From JAHWJR01 sp035942035 (lineage in GTDB: Bacteria; Actinomycetota; Acidimicrobiia; Acidimicrobiales; CADCSY01): a stretch of 11,977 nucleotides of DNA. This document shows positions 6,189 through 11,977 of this stretch, in pieces (within the stretch, counting starts at the first letter, position 1; each line of letters opens with the position of its first letter). The stretch is from NCBI GenBank assembly GCA_035942035.1, contig DASZDK010000108.1, positions 1 to 11,977 of the forward strand. Reading direction: 5' to 3'. A model generated the notes under the pieces. It made no database searches. It saw only the letters and a program-made list of their open reading frames with translations, and was not told the DNA's origin. Made by a program: the position numbers and the translations under genes.

Positions 6189-7097
6189 GGTTCCGAGGCT
6201 AGCCCTCGCCGACCCCAGTCCTCCCGGCGACGGGCGCTGGTCGGTGGAGGCTGGCGCGGTGCCGACGCCGTGGTTGTCAAGGTAGGCGGCAGCGGTGGTG
6301 CGAGAACGCTCCATGAGCTCCTGGGTGCGGCTGAAGCCGTCGTAGCGGAACCGGGGCCAGGCCGCGGTGGGCAGGACGTGCACCTCCACCCCGGCCGGCA
6401 GCGCCGCCAGCTCGTGCACGAAGCGGCAGTTGCGGGAGATGGCGAACGCCCGCAGCAGCACGTCCAGAGGACGGCGAGGCCGCCGGGGAACGGCGTCGAG
6501 GTCCTTCAGCTGGAGCACGAACACGCGGGTGGCTCCCATCTCCAGCGCCTTGGCCAGGGGCACGACGTTGACCGTCGCCCCGTCGATGAACAGCTCGCCG
6601 CCGATCTGAACCGGGGGCAGCAGCGCCGGCAGCGCCGCCGACGCCAGGATGGCCTCGGCCAGCGGGCCCTCGGCGAACCACCGTTCGCTCCCCGATTCGA
6701 GGGAGGTTGCCACGCAGGCGAACGGCAGGCGGAGGTCGGCGAAGGTCGCCCCCGGGAGAAACCGCTCGATGACCTGCCGCAGGCCCTCGTTGCCGTTGAT
6801 GGCCGGCCGGCGGCGGAGCAGGTGCACCAGGCTGGTGGCCGCCCCCGCCGGCCACACGTCGTGGCGGGAGACGTCGAGCCACAGCGCCTCCAGCCGGGCC
6901 AGCGTGGCGAGGTCGGGCTGGGAGGCCACTGCCGCCCCGTTCAGCGCCCCCACCGAGCAGCCGACGACCAGGTCGGGGACCACACCCCGTTCGAGCAGGG
7001 CCCGCAGCATGCCCAGCTGGACCGCCCCCATGTTGCCGGCGCCGCCGAGCACGAAGGCGGTCGTGCCGGCCGGCGAGGGCGGCGTGGGAGGCTGCAC
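5742..7097 (-). CDS. Patatin-like phospholipase fused in frame to DUF3151
   Basis: From GTG at 7097 the protein has 451 residues. Residues about 12-285 form a patatin domain: oxyanion loop LGGAGNMG (17-24), nucleophile elbow GCSVG with S48, and the dyad aspartate D172 in FIDGATVNVVP. Patatins hydrolyse acyl esters of lipids. A flexible G/S/P/A-rich linker (about 275-303) leads without a stop into DUF3151 (304-451). No signal peptide is seen, so it is probably cytoplasmic or membrane-peripheral. The start is uncertain. GTG at 7097 sits 8 bases after TACCCT and just before the fold begins. GTG at 7118 is an alternative, and a run of nine C at 7121-7129 makes the frame upstream unreliable. The fusion could be real, or the patatin gene could have lost its own stop. 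The patatin domain is firm; one polypeptide is likely but unproven. Confidence 0.78.
   Translation of the reverse strand: MQPPTPPSPAGTTAFVLGGAGNMGAVQLGMLRALLERGVVPDLVVGCSVGALNGAAVASQPDLATLARLEALWLDVSRHDVWPAGAATSLVHLLRRRPAINGNEGLRQVIERFLPGATFADLRLPFACVATSLESGSERWFAEGPLAEAILASAALPALLPPVQIGGELFIDGATVNVVPLAKALEMGATRVFVLQLKDLDAVPRRPRRPLDVLLRAFAISRNCRFVHELAALPAGVEVHVLPTAAWPRFRYDGFSRTQELMERSRTTAAAYLDNHGVGTAPASTDQRPSPGGLGSARASLGTVPDSSPVNLSATGPPETVLDPEPPEALDALETALAEPDDRRRAAVSSVVARFPRFLDGWARLGELARDDVEAYACFRVAYHRGLDRLRQSGWRGSGYVRWRDETNRGFLRALQGLGRRAAAIGEHDEAERCAQFLDQLDPQLARGAEG
6196..6201 (-). promoter_or_regulatory. Internal -10 box for DUF3151
   Basis: On the minus strand TAGCCT (TANNNT) lies 7 bases before the GTG at 6188, inside the linker of the patatin-DUF3151 frame. 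The distance matches the other leaderless-type starts in the window. Confidence 0.4.
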
Positions 7098-7105
7098 CCT
7101 GGCGG

Positions 7106-7111
7106 AGGGTA
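7106..7111 (-). promoter_or_regulatory. -10 box for the patatin gene
   Basis: On the minus strand TACCCT lies 8 bases before the GTG at 7097, which is the basis for choosing that start. If translation instead begins at 7118 this box falls inside the gene and is chance. Confidence 0.35.
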
Positions 7112-7292
7112 CCGGCACTGCCCCCCCCCGCTGGCCCGAAACATGACCGGGCCGGCCGAGGGGTAGGCGTGGCCGGCGGGACGGCGCCCGCCCCGGCGAC
7201 GGTGGCGTGGCGATCGAGCCCGGGGGCGCATCCGCAGCTCGACCACGAGCGCTGCGCCGGCACGTCGCCCGCGACCACAGGCAGGAGACCCC

Positions 7293-7514
7293 ATGACCCC
7301 CGTAACCGGTGCAGGCCGCTTCGAACACGACCCCGAGGCCCCCGAGGCCGACGCCTTCGAGCAGTCGGCGGCGGTCGGCAACGAGGACGACGACGAGGAC
7401 GGCGTGGAGGAGGGGCGGGCCACCTGGCGTCCTGACCGCGACGTGGAGGCTCCCGAGGCCGACGCCTTGGAGCAGTCGGAGCTGGCCCCGCTGGACGACG
7501 ACGACCGTCGCTGA
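7293..7514 (+). CDS. Small acidic protein with duplicated EAPEADALEQS motif
   Basis: This 73-residue protein starts at ATG 7293 behind a good ribosome site (AGGAGA at 7283-7288; 5 bases from GGAG to ATG). It is highly acidic, with runs EDDDED (31-36) and DDDD (68-71), and has no hydrophobic segment or cysteine. A 13-residue motif occurs twice, at 13-25 (DPEAPEADAFEQS) and 50-62 (DVEAPEADALEQS), 37 residues apart. It is probably soluble and largely disordered. It diverges from the patatin gene and converges with the MFS gene, 32 bases away. I do not recognise a function. The ribosome site and motif duplication argue that it is real. Confidence 0.72.
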   Translation: MTPVTGAGRFEHDPEAPEADAFEQSAAVGNEDDDEDGVEEGRATWRPDRDVEAPEADALEQSELAPLDDDDRR

Positions 7515-7527
7515 CGCAGCGGCGTGC

Positions 7528-7544
7528 CCGGCTGTCGGTGCCGG
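7528..7544. terminator. Possible two-way terminator hairpin
   Basis: CCGGC and GCCGG form a 5-bp stem with a 7-base loop in the 32-base gap between two convergent genes. There is no T-tract on either side. Position is the main argument; the stem is short and could be chance in GC-rich DNA. Confidence 0.2.
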
Positions 7545-7546
7545 AA

Positions 7547-8812
7547 TCAGCCGGCGAGGTCAGCGGTGCCGGACGCCGCCATGGCCGGACGCGGCGCCGG
7601 GGACCGTTCCCGCAGGAGCACGGCAGCGGCCACGACGCTGGCCGCTCCTCCGAGGGCCAGGCCGGCGCGGGGGCCGAGGTGCTCTGACACCCACCCGACG
7701 AGCGGGCCACCGACCGGCGTCGATCCCAGGAACGCCACCGCCCACAGGGCCATGACCCGGCCGCGCATGGCCGGCGCCGCGCCGAGCTGGAGGAGGGTGT
7801 TGGCCGCGGCCAGGAAGGCGATGCTGCCGACGCCCACGCCGACCAGCGCCACCAGCTCGAGGGCGAGGGTGGGTGCCGCGGCGGCGAGGAGGAGGGCGGC
7901 GCCGAAGCCGTAGCCGGCGACCACCAGGGATCGCGGCCCCGACCGGTTGCGCCCGGCGAGGACCAGGCCTCCCACCACGGCCCCCACGCCCATGCACGAG
8001 GTCATCACCCCGTAGGTTCCGGCGCCGCCGTCGAAGACGAAGCGGGCCATCAGCGGAAGCACGACCTGGAACTCGTAGGCCAGCATGCCCACCACCGCCA
8101 TGGCCAGCAGCGGCCGGCGCAGCTCGGGGGTGCGCCACACGTAAGCCAGCCCCTCCCGGAGCTGCCCCGGGCCCCGGGGTTGGACCTCGGCCGGGCGCAG
8201 CTCCTCTTCCCGCATCGAGGTGAAGGCGGCGATGACGGCCAGGTACGACACGGCGTTGAGCAAGAAGCAGGCGGCCAAACCGGCTGTGGCAATGACGCCG
8301 GCGGCGATGGCGGGGCCGAGCACCCGGGCGGCGTTGACCGCCACGCTGTTGAGGGTCACCGCGTTCGCCAGCTGCTCGGGGCCCACCATCTCCAGCACGA
8401 AGGTCTGGCGCCCGGGGTTGTCGAACAGGTGCACGACCCCGAGGGCGGCGGCCAGGACCATCACCATCCACATCTGCACGGCGCCAGTGGCGACGAGCAC
8501 GCCGAGGATCACCGCCAGCACAGCGGCACTCGCCTGGGTGGCCACGAGGAGCCGGCGGGTGTCGACCCGGTCGACCACCAGGCCACCCCACATCCCGAGC
8601 AGGAGCAGGGGAAGGAACTGCAGGGCGGTGACCAGCCCCAGCTCGGTGCCGGTGCCCCCCAGCTCGAGCACGAGCCACGCCTGAGCCACCCGCTGCATCC
8701 ATGTGCCGGTCAGTGACACGGCCTGGCCGAAGGCGTAGCGCCGGTAGTTGGGGATGCGCAGGGCACTGAAGGTGCGGGCCAGGGCCCGGCGGGAGGTGGC
8801 TCGTGCCGTCAT
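7547..8812 (-). CDS. Major facilitator superfamily transporter (EntS/MFS_3-like exporter)
   Basis: The 421-residue protein has about 12 hydrophobic helices. It starts with the pattern ALRIPNYRRYAFGQAVSLTG (17-36) and WMQRVAQAWLVLEL (38-51), typical of the MFS_3 branch that includes enterobactin exporter EntS and many uncharacterised actinobacterial exporters. Loop motif A is seen as GGLVVDRVDTRR (76-87). DNPGRQTFVLEMVG and NAVTLNSVAVNAARVLGPAI are further hallmarks of this branch. The substrate cannot be told. ATG at 8812 is chosen because the family N-terminus begins here and GAGG lies about 9 bases upstream. A 43-base gap separates it from the SirB1-type gene upstream, so the two are probably co-transcribed. 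The frame stays open upstream of 8812, but that part is a shadow of the neighbour. Confidence 0.92.
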   Translation of the reverse strand: MTARATSRRALARTFSALRIPNYRRYAFGQAVSLTGTWMQRVAQAWLVLELGGTGTELGLVTALQFLPLLLLGMWGGLVVDRVDTRRLLVATQASAAVLAVILGVLVATGAVQMWMVMVLAAALGVVHLFDNPGRQTFVLEMVGPEQLANAVTLNSVAVNAARVLGPAIAAGVIATAGLAACFLLNAVSYLAVIAAFTSMREEELRPAEVQPRGPGQLREGLAYVWRTPELRRPLLAMAVVGMLAYEFQVVLPLMARFVFDGGAGTYGVMTSCMGVGAVVGGLVLAGRNRSGPRSLVVAGYGFGAALLLAAAAPTLALELVALVGVGVGSIAFLAAANTLLQLGAAPAMRGRVMALWAVAFLGSTPVGGPLVGWVSEHLGPRAGLALGGAASVVAAAVLLRERSPAPRPAMAASGTADLAG

Positions 8813-8855
8813 CGCCGAGCCTCGGCCCGGCGGGCGGACAAACACCACGCCTGCC

Positions 8856-9638
8856 TCAGTTGAGGCGGGCCCGCAGCCGGCGGGCGGCGAGGGCATCACC
8901 GCCGGCGTCGTCGTTGTCGCCGGCCGCCAGCCCGTCCAGCACGTCGGCGGCCTCCCCGAACCGGCACGAGGAGGCGAGGACCTCGGCCAACCGCCGGTGC
9001 AACGGTGCGGGGGCTCCTGGCACGAGGGTGCGCAACCGCACCACCCGCTCCAGGAGCACGCGGTCACTCCGGGCGGTGGCGATGCCGTCGAGATTGGCGA
9101 GCATCCGGGCCACGATGGCCCGGGCGCCAACCGGGCGCAGGAAGGCGGGGTCGAACGCCGCTCCCGGGCCGTGCAGGTCGCGGAAGAGAGCCTCGCACCC
9201 GGCGGCGTCGAGCACCGCGCCGCCGGCGAAGGCGTCGACGAAGACCTCCGGGTCGAGCTCGTCGCGCACGAGGAAGTGGCCGGGCATGGACACGCCGACG
9301 AGAGGAACCCCCACCCGGCGACCCACCTCGACCAGGAGGACCGACAGGGTGATGGGGATCCCCAGGCGGCGCTCGACCACTTGGTCGAGGCAGGAGTTCC
9401 GGAGGTCGTAGTAGTCGTCCGCATCGCCGGCGAAGCCGAGCTCGTCGAAGAGGCACTTGCACAGGGCGTCGAGCCTCGGCGCCCACACCGCGGCGGCCAC
9501 CTCGTCGAGCCGAGCGCGCTCGGCGGCCACGTCCAGGTCGGGGCGGACGGCAGCAGCGACGAGAAGGGCCGCCTCGTCGAGGGGGATCGCTGCCTCGGGC
9601 CCGGCCATGATCGCCGCGAACCTGCTCGTCACATCCAT
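8856..9638 (-). CDS. SirB1-family protein (transglutaminase-like fold with TPR-like tail)
   Basis: The 260-residue protein carries the SirB1 signature: YYDLRNSCLDQVVERRLGIP (76-95), ITLSVLLVEVGRRVGVPLVG (96-115) and MPGHFLVR (118-125). The N-terminus EAALLVAAAVRPDLDV is also typical. Residues after about 175 form helices resembling TPR repeats. The fold is related to transglutaminases, but family members have no settled activity, so no reaction is claimed. ATG at 9638 is preferred over the in-frame GTG at 9647, because TACGGT lies 7 bases before the ATG and overlaps the GTG. The gene is probably the first of a two-gene unit with the MFS gene and diverges from the GDPD gene. Confidence 0.88.
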   Translation of the reverse strand: MDVTSRFAAIMAGPEAAIPLDEAALLVAAAVRPDLDVAAERARLDEVAAAVWAPRLDALCKCLFDELGFAGDADDYYDLRNSCLDQVVERRLGIPITLSVLLVEVGRRVGVPLVGVSMPGHFLVRDELDPEVFVDAFAGGAVLDAAGCEALFRDLHGPGAAFDPAFLRPVGARAIVARMLANLDGIATARSDRVLLERVVRLRTLVPGAPAPLHRRLAEVLASSCRFGEAADVLDGLAAGDNDDAGGDALAARRLRARLN

Positions 9639-9645
9639 TCCCGCC

Positions 9646-9651
9646 ACCGTA
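9646..9651 (-). promoter_or_regulatory. -10 box for leaderless SirB1-type gene
   Basis: On the minus strand TACGGT (TANNNT) lies 7 bases before ATG 9638. It decides the start, because the other candidate GTG would lie inside the box. Confidence 0.5.
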
Positions 9652-9728
9652 CCGACAGGCAGTGCCTCTTCCCTCGGGAGCCGGGTTGTACCGGCGCCCC
9701 GCCGTCGCCCCCCGCCGGCACCAGGCGT

Positions 9729-9734
9729 TAGGGT
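9729..9734 (+). promoter_or_regulatory. -10 box for leaderless GDPD gene
   Basis: TAGGGT (TANNNT) lies 8 bases before GTG 9743. No Shine-Dalgarno lies between, so a leaderless or near-leaderless transcript is likely. Confidence 0.45.
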
Positions 9735-9742
9735 CGTCGGCC

Positions 9743-10507
9743 GTGCCCCGGTCGCCCTGGTCGTTCCTCGACCACCCCGGGCCCCTCGCCTTCGCCCATC
9801 AGGGGGGCGCTGGTGAGCATCCCGAGAACACCATGGCGGCCTTCGAGCACGCCGTCTCCCTCGGCTACCGCTACCTCGAGACCGACGTGCACGCCACCGC
9901 CGATGGCGTGCTGGTGGCCTTCCACGACGACGAGCTCGACCGGGTCACCGACCGGGTCGGGCGCATCGGCGACCTCCCGTGGTCGGAGGTGCGACGAGCC
10001 CGGGTGGCCGGGAGCCATGCCATCCCCCTGCTCGAGGACCTGCTCGGCACCTGGCCGCAGGCGTGCGTCAACATCGACCCGAAGCACGACGCCAGCGTGG
10101 AGCCGCTGATCGAGGTGCTGCGGCGCACGGACAGCGTCCATCGCGTGTGCGTGGGCGCCTTCTCCGATCGACGCCTGGCTCGGGTCCGGCGCCAGCTGGG
10201 CCCGGACCTGTGCACCTCACTGGGGCCCCTCGGCATCGCCCGGCTCATGGCCGCCGCCCGCCGTGTGCCCACGGGGCGCCTCCCTGCCGCCTGCGCCCAG
10301 GTACCCGTGGCCACCCGGGGCGTCACCGTGCTCGACCGCCGGCTGGTGGAGGCGGTCCACCGGCGGGGGATGCAGGTGCACGTGTGGACCATCGACGACC
10401 GGCAGGAGATGGTGAGGGTGCTCGACCTCGGCGTCGACGGCATCATGACCGACCGCCCGGCGGTGCTGAAGCAGGTCCTGCACGAACGCGGCGACTGGCA
10501 CCAGTAG
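9743..10507 (+). CDS. Glycerophosphodiester phosphodiesterase family protein
   Basis: The 254-residue protein shows the GDPD TIM-barrel pattern: FAHQGGAGEHPENTMAAFEH (17-36) with catalytic H19; LETDVHATADGVLVAFHDDE (45-64) with metal ligands E46 and D48 and second catalytic H61; then LDRVTD, NIDPKHD, WTIDD from W215 and GVDGIMTDRP (230-239). Such enzymes split glycerophosphodiesters, from deacylated phospholipids, into glycerol-3-phosphate and an alcohol. The usual HRG is HQG here, with R20 replaced by Q; some actinobacterial relatives show the same. There is no signal peptide, so a cytoplasmic role is likely. GTG at 9743 gives a protein that begins just before the first barrel strand and follows a -10 box. 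The frame open upstream lacks conserved sequence. Confidence 0.9.
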   Translation: MPRSPWSFLDHPGPLAFAHQGGAGEHPENTMAAFEHAVSLGYRYLETDVHATADGVLVAFHDDELDRVTDRVGRIGDLPWSEVRRARVAGSHAIPLLEDLLGTWPQACVNIDPKHDASVEPLIEVLRRTDSVHRVCVGAFSDRRLARVRRQLGPDLCTSLGPLGIARLMAAARRVPTGRLPAACAQVPVATRGVTVLDRRLVEAVHRRGMQVHVWTIDDRQEMVRVLDLGVDGIMTDRPAVLKQVLHERGDWHQ

Positions 10508-10667
10508 GCGACGGACTGCTGGCAGTGACGGCGCCACGGTTGTTTGGCACACTGTCCGACCAGGGGGAGGGTCGCCTGCCCCACGAAACGGAGGGGGCAC
10601 GACGGCACGGGAACCCGCCGCGGGCGGCGGCGCCAGCGGCCCGCCCGAGGACGACGATCTGGTCGGT

Positions 10668-11939
10668 GTGGTCTCGGCGCGCCTGCTGGCGGCGGGCACG
10701 CCCCGCCGGGAGCGTCTCGAGGCGCTGAGCCTGCTCGGGCTGCTGTTCGACCATGCCGACGCCGGCGGAAGGGTCCGGGTCCCGCTGGACGACCTCGCAG
10801 GCGAGTTCGATCTTCCTCGGGCCCAGGTCGAGGCGGCGCTGGATGCGCTGGTGCGGGTGGGGGTCGTGGGCCGGGACGCCGACGGAGTCGTCCTGTCGGG
10901 GCCGCACCCGCCCCTCGCCGGCAGCCTGCGCCTGAGCGCCTTCTTGGCCAACGTCGCCGCGGTGCTGGACGACCAGCACGCCGAGCCGGTGCCGCCCGCT
11001 CCGCCTCGCTCACCGGTCCTGTTGGCCGACGCTTCGGCCAGTCCACGGGCCGGTGGGCGCCGGCGCCAACGACGGGTCGGCCCCCGGCAGCCGGCCCTGG
11101 CGGCCCTTGCACTCACCGGGGTGGTGCTGCTGGCGACGCTGGGGCCGCCGAGCGAGCCGCCCACCCGCCTCCGCAACGTCGACGGCCCACCGGCGGCCGC
11201 GACCCCCCTGTCGGCACCGGCGCCGCAACGCCCGGCGCTGCGGACCAACCCGTGGGTGTCGTGGCCGGTCTCCTCGCCACCGGCGGCCGCGGGCCAAGAG
11301 CCGGTCGCCGGGGAGGGTCAGCCTTCGTCGGGAGGGGAGGGCCAGCCTTCGCCGGGAGCCGAGCGACAGGCGGCCGACGCCTCCACCGTGCCCGGGGAAG
11401 AACAGCGCCGGTCCGATGACAAGCGGCCGGCGGCGACGGAGACGGAAGCCACCGCCGGCCCCGAGGACGCGACCGCACGTCGGCGAGGGCCGGCGGGTGC
11501 TCAGAATGCGCCGCAGGGGCCACGGGCGGGTGCTCCGGCCCCGCCCTCCCGTGCCGAGTCGGCCCCCCCCGTGCGTTGCCCCGCCGGGGCTCCCCAGATC
11601 GTCGTCGACGACGCCGCGGTCCGCCGGGCTGGGATCGACGTGGTACCGGCCCTGGGCGTCCCCACCACCTCGGTCACCGAGGTACGGGGGACTTTGACCA
11701 ACCCGACGCCAGCAACGGCGGTGGTCCGGGCGTTCGAAGTCGTCCTCGGCTCGGGGGCCTCGGCGGTGGCGGTGGCGGGCCCGCCCGGGCCGGTCGTCCT
11801 GGCCCCCGGTGGTCGCCAGGAGTGGACGGTGCGCACCCCGAGCTCGGCCGAGCCCGGCACCGCTCCTGCCGTGGAGGGCGCCAGGATCGTCGACTGGGGG
11901 TGGCAGGAGGCGGAGCTGGTTCGCGCCTGCCCCACCTGA
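10668..11939 (+). CDS. Membrane protein with winged-helix-like N-domain and extracytoplasmic C-domain
   Basis: The 423-residue protein has four parts. Residues about 15-80 look like a winged-helix DNA-binding domain: RLEALSLLGLLFDHAD, then VPLDDLAGEFDLPRAQVEAA, ending in a wing-like VGRDADGVVLSG. RRRQRR (131-136) precedes one hydrophobic helix (about 142-159), so the N-domain should be cytoplasmic. Residues 160-300 are a disordered Pro/Ala/Gly/Glu linker. Residues 303-423 look like a beta-sandwich (EVRGTLTNPTPATAVVRAFE, VVLAPGGRQEW) similar to FxLYD-type domains, with C304 and C421 possibly disulfide-bonded. It may be a one-component membrane regulator. No known family is recognised. The start is unsure: the frame already looks coding from about 10600, where GGAGG (10590-10594) precedes an in-frame ACG (10599), but 10668 is the first standard start codon. 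Confidence 0.72.
   Translation: MVSARLLAAGTPRRERLEALSLLGLLFDHADAGGRVRVPLDDLAGEFDLPRAQVEAALDALVRVGVVGRDADGVVLSGPHPPLAGSLRLSAFLANVAAVLDDQHAEPVPPAPPRSPVLLADASASPRAGGRRRQRRVGPRQPALAALALTGVVLLATLGPPSEPPTRLRNVDGPPAAATPLSAPAPQRPALRTNPWVSWPVSSPPAAAGQEPVAGEGQPSSGGEGQPSPGAERQAADASTVPGEEQRRSDDKRPAATETEATAGPEDATARRRGPAGAQNAPQGPRAGAPAPPSRAESAPPVRCPAGAPQIVVDDAAVRRAGIDVVPALGVPTTSVTEVRGTLTNPTPATAVVRAFEVVLGSGASAVAVAGPPGPVVLAPGGRQEWTVRTPSSAEPGTAPAVEGARIVDWGWQEAELVRACPT
11311..11358 (+). repeat. Tandem 24-base repeat in the linker of the membrane protein
   Basis: Two adjacent 24-base units (11311-11334 and 11335-11358) differ at two positions, both T to C. They keep the reading frame and encode GEGQPS(S/P)G twice, in the linker between the membrane helix and the outer domain. 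A replication-slippage origin is likely. Confidence 0.7.
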
Positions 11940-11977
11940 GCCTCGCCGGATGGTCCGTCCTGGGCAGACCTAGACCA

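Noticed and set aside
5367..7166. 599-codon plus-strand open frame across the S9 and patatin genes
   Set aside because: It has no start signal or domain and crosses two genes with clear catalytic motifs. It is open only because of high GC.
7169..7292. Possible upstream extension or separate frame before the small acidic gene
   Set aside because: The frame differs from that of the acidic protein, has no ribosome site and reads as low-complexity sequence. The ATG at 7293 has a proper site.
9871..11112. Long minus-strand frames antisense to GDPD and the winged-helix gene
   Set aside because: They are low-complexity Arg/Pro/Ala proteins without family motifs; both plus-strand genes are better supported.
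1..11977. CRISPR array, rRNA, defence cassette or complete insertion sequence
   Set aside because: No spaced direct repeats, rRNA-like sequence, transposase motifs or paired terminal repeats were seen.

Overview
The window is high-GC, densely packed bacterial DNA that reads as an actinobacterium. GC-rich third codon positions, GTG starts and a DUF3151 protein (a family known essentially from Actinomycetota) support this. So does a repeated signal in which a TANNNT -10 box sits 6-8 bases before a start codon, with no Shine-Dalgarno sequence. That signal is typical of leaderless actinobacterial transcripts. An Acidimicrobiia-like host is a reasonable guess, but the sequence does not prove it.

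Left part (1-3275): an HPP-family membrane protein, probably missing its N-terminus at the window edge, is followed by a 581-base non-coding stretch. That stretch holds a cluster of strong inverted repeats and a 16-codon reading frame behind a near-perfect Shine-Dalgarno. Next comes a membrane-anchored molybdopterin oxidoreductase: four helices, an internal twin-arginine-like motif, then a sulfite-oxidase-type catalytic domain. About 1.2 kb (2058-3275) without a convincing gene follows and may be decayed or acquired DNA.

Middle (3276-7514): a secreted lipoprotein gene (-) and an S9 prolyl-oligopeptidase-type peptidase gene (+) diverge from a 37-base spacer with a -10-like box for each strand. 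The peptidase gene ends convergently with a patatin/DUF3151 reading frame, and the two stop codons share one CTAG. The patatin phospholipase domain and DUF3151 lie in one uninterrupted frame, yet DUF3151 also has its own leaderless-type promoter and start inside it. A small acidic protein with a duplicated motif follows on the other strand.

Right part (7547-11977): an MFS exporter and a SirB1-type transglutaminase-fold protein form a likely minus-strand pair. A glycerophosphodiester phosphodiesterase diverges from that pair. The last gene encodes a predicted one-pass membrane protein with a cytoplasmic winged-helix-like domain, a long disordered linker and an extracytoplasmic beta-type domain. 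It could be a membrane-bound regulator.

The genes do not form one obvious pathway. Several concern the envelope or lipids (patatin, GDPD, lipoprotein, membrane Mo-enzyme, MFS). The most unusual items are the patatin-DUF3151 frame, the membrane winged-helix protein, the internal-Tat Mo-enzyme and the structured region upstream of it.
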